Part shown: one piece after another, positions 7,167 to 8,784 of the stretch
Layout: each line of letters opens with the position of its first letter
Position numbering within the stretch: the stretch's first letter is position 1
Assembly: GCA_947254045.1 (NCBI GenBank)
Contig: CAMYBO010000046.1
Coordinates: 1 to 8,784, forward strand
Direction of reading: 5' to 3'
Length of the DNA: 8,784 nucleotides
Source: an uncultured Granulicatella sp.
GTDB taxonomy: Bacteria; Bacillota; Bacilli; Lactobacillales; Aerococcaceae
Position numbers and translations under genes: made by a program
The notes under the pieces: generated by a model
What the model was told of the DNA's origin: nothing
The model's database searches: none
What the model saw: only the letters and a program-made list of their open reading frames with translations

Positions 7167-8759
7167 ATGGTTAAATCGAATAGACAGATGATGCAAGGGG
7201 CGTTAGTGTTATCACTAGCAGCCTTCATTGCGAAAATATTAAGTGCCGTTTATCGAGTTCCTTTTCAAAATATGGTTGGAAATACTGGTTTTTACGTTTA
7301 TCAGCAAGTATATCCCATTTATGGAATTGGAATGACCTTTGCTCTCTCTGGTTTTCCAGTATTTGTTTCAGCATTAATTGCTCAGTATCGTTCGGATTAT
7401 GAACTATTACCGCTTATAAAACGATTATTTTGGATTTTAAGTGGATTAGGATTAGGAGTCTTTTTAATTCTATATACACAGTCAGAACTCATTGCTTCAT
7501 GGATGGGAGATGCTTTATTGTCATCTGTTATTCAAAGTGTTTCGTGGATGTTTTTAATGATGCCATTTTTGGTGATTGCAAGAGGTTATTTCCAAGGGAC
7601 GAATCGAATGGTTCCGACAGCTGTTTCTCAAGTAATGGAACAAGTTGTTCGAGTGAGTGTTATTTTATTAGCAGCAAGTTTTTATGGAAGTCTCACGAAT
7701 GATTTATACGCAGTAGGAACTTGGGCAATGTCGAGTGCAGTGATTGCCGCAGTGATGGCAACATTTGTGTTATTATATTATAAAAAATCAGACTCTTTTG
7801 AAACTTGGAATGGCAGTCGTGTCATTGAACCTCAAAAGATTCAATGGGGAGTGTTACTAAAGAGACTAGTTATTGAAGGCGGAACTCTATGTCTATTAAG
7901 TTCAATATTAGTATTATTTCAATTAATCGATTCATTTACGTTGTTTAAAGGCTTAGTTGAACAGGGAATGAGCCAAGAAGTTGCCAAAGATTTAAAAGGA
8001 ATTTTTGATAGAGGACAACCACTGGTACAATTAGGAATGGTTGTTGGAGTTGGATTTTCTTCAAGTTATTTACCATTATTGAGTCGTAGTTATACGAAAA
8101 AACATTTAGAAGAATTCAGGTATTTGAAACATTCTCTATTAAAAATGACGATGGTATTTTCAGTTGTGGCAACAGTAGGGTTATTAGTTATTTTACCAAG
8201 AGTTAATCATATGCTTTTTGGGGATATTCAAGGAAACGATGTGCTGAGTATTTATATAATCAGTATTGTGTTAGCGTCTATGATGATGGCTTACCACGGG
8301 TTATTACAAAGTACGGGAAAATATTCCATTACGCTTATAGCCTTATTTGTCGGATTGATTGCCAAAGGAGTCGGCAATCTTTGGTTTATTCCTCTGTTTC
8401 AAACATTAGGAGCGAGTATAGCGACGATTTTAGGGTTATCTGTGATGTTAGGAATGATTTGGATTTTGAGTGGAGAGTGGAAGGCTTCGTCGAATCATCG
8501 ACAGGCAACGATTATAAAATTAGGAATTGTAACGATTGGAATGGCAGTCGTAGTAGGCATTTTGAATATTTTATTGGAACGCTATTTTCCATCCGGAGAT
8601 TCTCGAACAAAAGATACACTGATTGCACTGTTATTAGTAAGCGTTGGAATGATCGTATTTTTAATAGGTGCAATTCGTATAAAATTATTTATGATTCGTG
8701 AATGGTTGATGATTCCAAAAGGAAAAACATTGTTAAGATTTACAAGAAAATGGAAATGA
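7167..8759 (+). CDS. MurJ/YabM/SpoVB-like lipid-linked precursor flippase
   Basis: This is a polytopic membrane protein of the MOP superfamily, polysaccharide biosynthesis (MVF/SpoVB) branch, whose members flip lipid-linked sugar precursors such as lipid II across the cytoplasmic membrane. It is 530 residues from the ATG at 7167. About 14 hydrophobic segments are visible, with a longer polar loop near residues 205-230. The stretch RGYFQGTNRMVPTAVSQ followed by an EQVVRV motif is a family hallmark seen in YtgP/SpoVB-type proteins. The C-terminus is basic and cytoplasmic by the positive-inside rule. I prefer the 7167 start because of its Shine-Dalgarno; the alternative ATG at 7140 adds nine residues and would overlap mfd by eight bases, which would couple their translation. 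Position after mfd matches yabM of B. subtilis. Whether it is the main lipid II flippase or an accessory paralogue cannot be told from this window. Confidence 0.88.
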   Translation: MVKSNRQMMQGALVLSLAAFIAKILSAVYRVPFQNMVGNTGFYVYQQVYPIYGIGMTFALSGFPVFVSALIAQYRSDYELLPLIKRLFWILSGLGLGVFLILYTQSELIASWMGDALLSSVIQSVSWMFLMMPFLVIARGYFQGTNRMVPTAVSQVMEQVVRVSVILLAASFYGSLTNDLYAVGTWAMSSAVIAAVMATFVLLYYKKSDSFETWNGSRVIEPQKIQWGVLLKRLVIEGGTLCLLSSILVLFQLIDSFTLFKGLVEQGMSQEVAKDLKGIFDRGQPLVQLGMVVGVGFSSSYLPLLSRSYTKKHLEEFRYLKHSLLKMTMVFSVVATVGLLVILPRVNHMLFGDIQGNDVLSIYIISIVLASMMMAYHGLLQSTGKYSITLIALFVGLIAKGVGNLWFIPLFQTLGASIATILGLSVMLGMIWILSGEWKASSNHRQATIIKLGIVTIGMAVVVGILNILLERYFPSGDSRTKDTLIALLLVSVGMIVFLIGAIRIKLFMIREWLMIPKGKTLLRFTRKWK

Positions 8760-8764
8760 GGAGG
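8759..8764 (+). promoter_or_regulatory. Ribosome binding site of the right-edge gene
   Basis: AGGAGG overlaps the flippase stop codon and lies eight bases before the ATG at 8773, supporting a real gene start there and translational coupling to the flippase. Confidence 0.8.
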
Positions 8765-8772
8765 AGAACAGG

Positions 8773-8784
8773 ATGAGATTAGAT
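8773..8784 (+). CDS. Probable RqcP (S4-domain protein), 3' partial
   Basis: Only four codons are visible (MRLD), starting 13 bases after the flippase stop and behind a perfect AGGAGG. RqcP (YabO in B. subtilis) is a small S4-domain RNA-binding protein that works with RqcH in adding alanine tails to peptides stuck on 50S subunits, and its family members typically begin MRLDKFL. In Lactobacillales it commonly follows this flippase gene and precedes divIC. The identity rests on four residues and gene order, so it is an inference. Confidence 0.55.

Noticed and set aside
7430..7702. Plus-strand ORF of 90 codons inside the flippase gene
   Set aside because: It is an alternative frame fully inside a well-supported membrane-protein gene, rich in Cys, Ser and Phe without domain features.
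8381..8701. Plus-strand ORF of 106 codons inside the flippase gene
   Set aside because: It is a shadow frame of the flippase C-terminal region with no recognisable motif.

Overview
The window looks like a chromosomal segment of a low-GC Gram-positive bacterium, most probably a member of the Lactobacillales. The evidence is the AT-rich base composition, the strong Shine-Dalgarno sites, an FBP-type L-lactate dehydrogenase, and the gene order pth - mfd - MOP-family flippase - (start of) rqcP. That order matches the conserved spoVC/pth-mfd-yabM-yabO neighbourhood of Bacilli, but without the sporulation-linked or extra genes (fin, spoVT, yabN/mazG) that Bacillus subtilis carries there. I cannot name the genus from sequence alone; a Carnobacteriaceae- or Enterococcaceae-like organism is a guess.

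Layout: (1) Bases 1-1406 (+) hold the 3' two-thirds or more of an ABC exporter with fused membrane and ATPase domains. It is open through the left edge, so its true start is outside the window. It ends at a clear intrinsic terminator (1458-1500). (2) Bases 1407-1729 carry no gene, only that terminator, an orphan AT-rich palindrome and the terminator of ldh. (3) ldh (L-lactate dehydrogenase) lies on the minus strand at 1730-2698. (4) The 292-base divergent intergenic region 2699-2990 carries an extended -10 promoter for each side, a perfect match to the CcpA catabolite-responsive element (cre) consensus about 80 bases upstream of the ldh start point, a weaker second cre-like site exactly 20 bases away, and an AT-rich hairpin. 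(5) On the plus strand pth (peptidyl-tRNA hydrolase), mfd (transcription-repair coupling factor) and a polytopic MurJ/YabM/SpoVB-like flippase follow closely, and the first four codons of what is probably rqcP (MRLD) close the window.

How the genes work together: ldh regenerates NAD+ at the end of glycolysis, and its promoter architecture suggests activation by CcpA when sugar is abundant. The pth-mfd-flippase-rqcP cluster is a housekeeping operon: Pth recycles peptidyl-tRNA dropped from ribosomes, Mfd clears stalled RNA polymerase and recruits repair, the flippase probably moves a lipid-linked envelope precursor, and RqcP acts in ribosome-associated quality control. A terminator-like hairpin between pth and mfd may divide the operon.

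I found no CRISPR array, tRNA, rRNA, transposase or phage gene, and no convincing new system. The most useful non-obvious signals are the putative cre pair in the ldh-pth region and the compositionally distinct ABC exporter.
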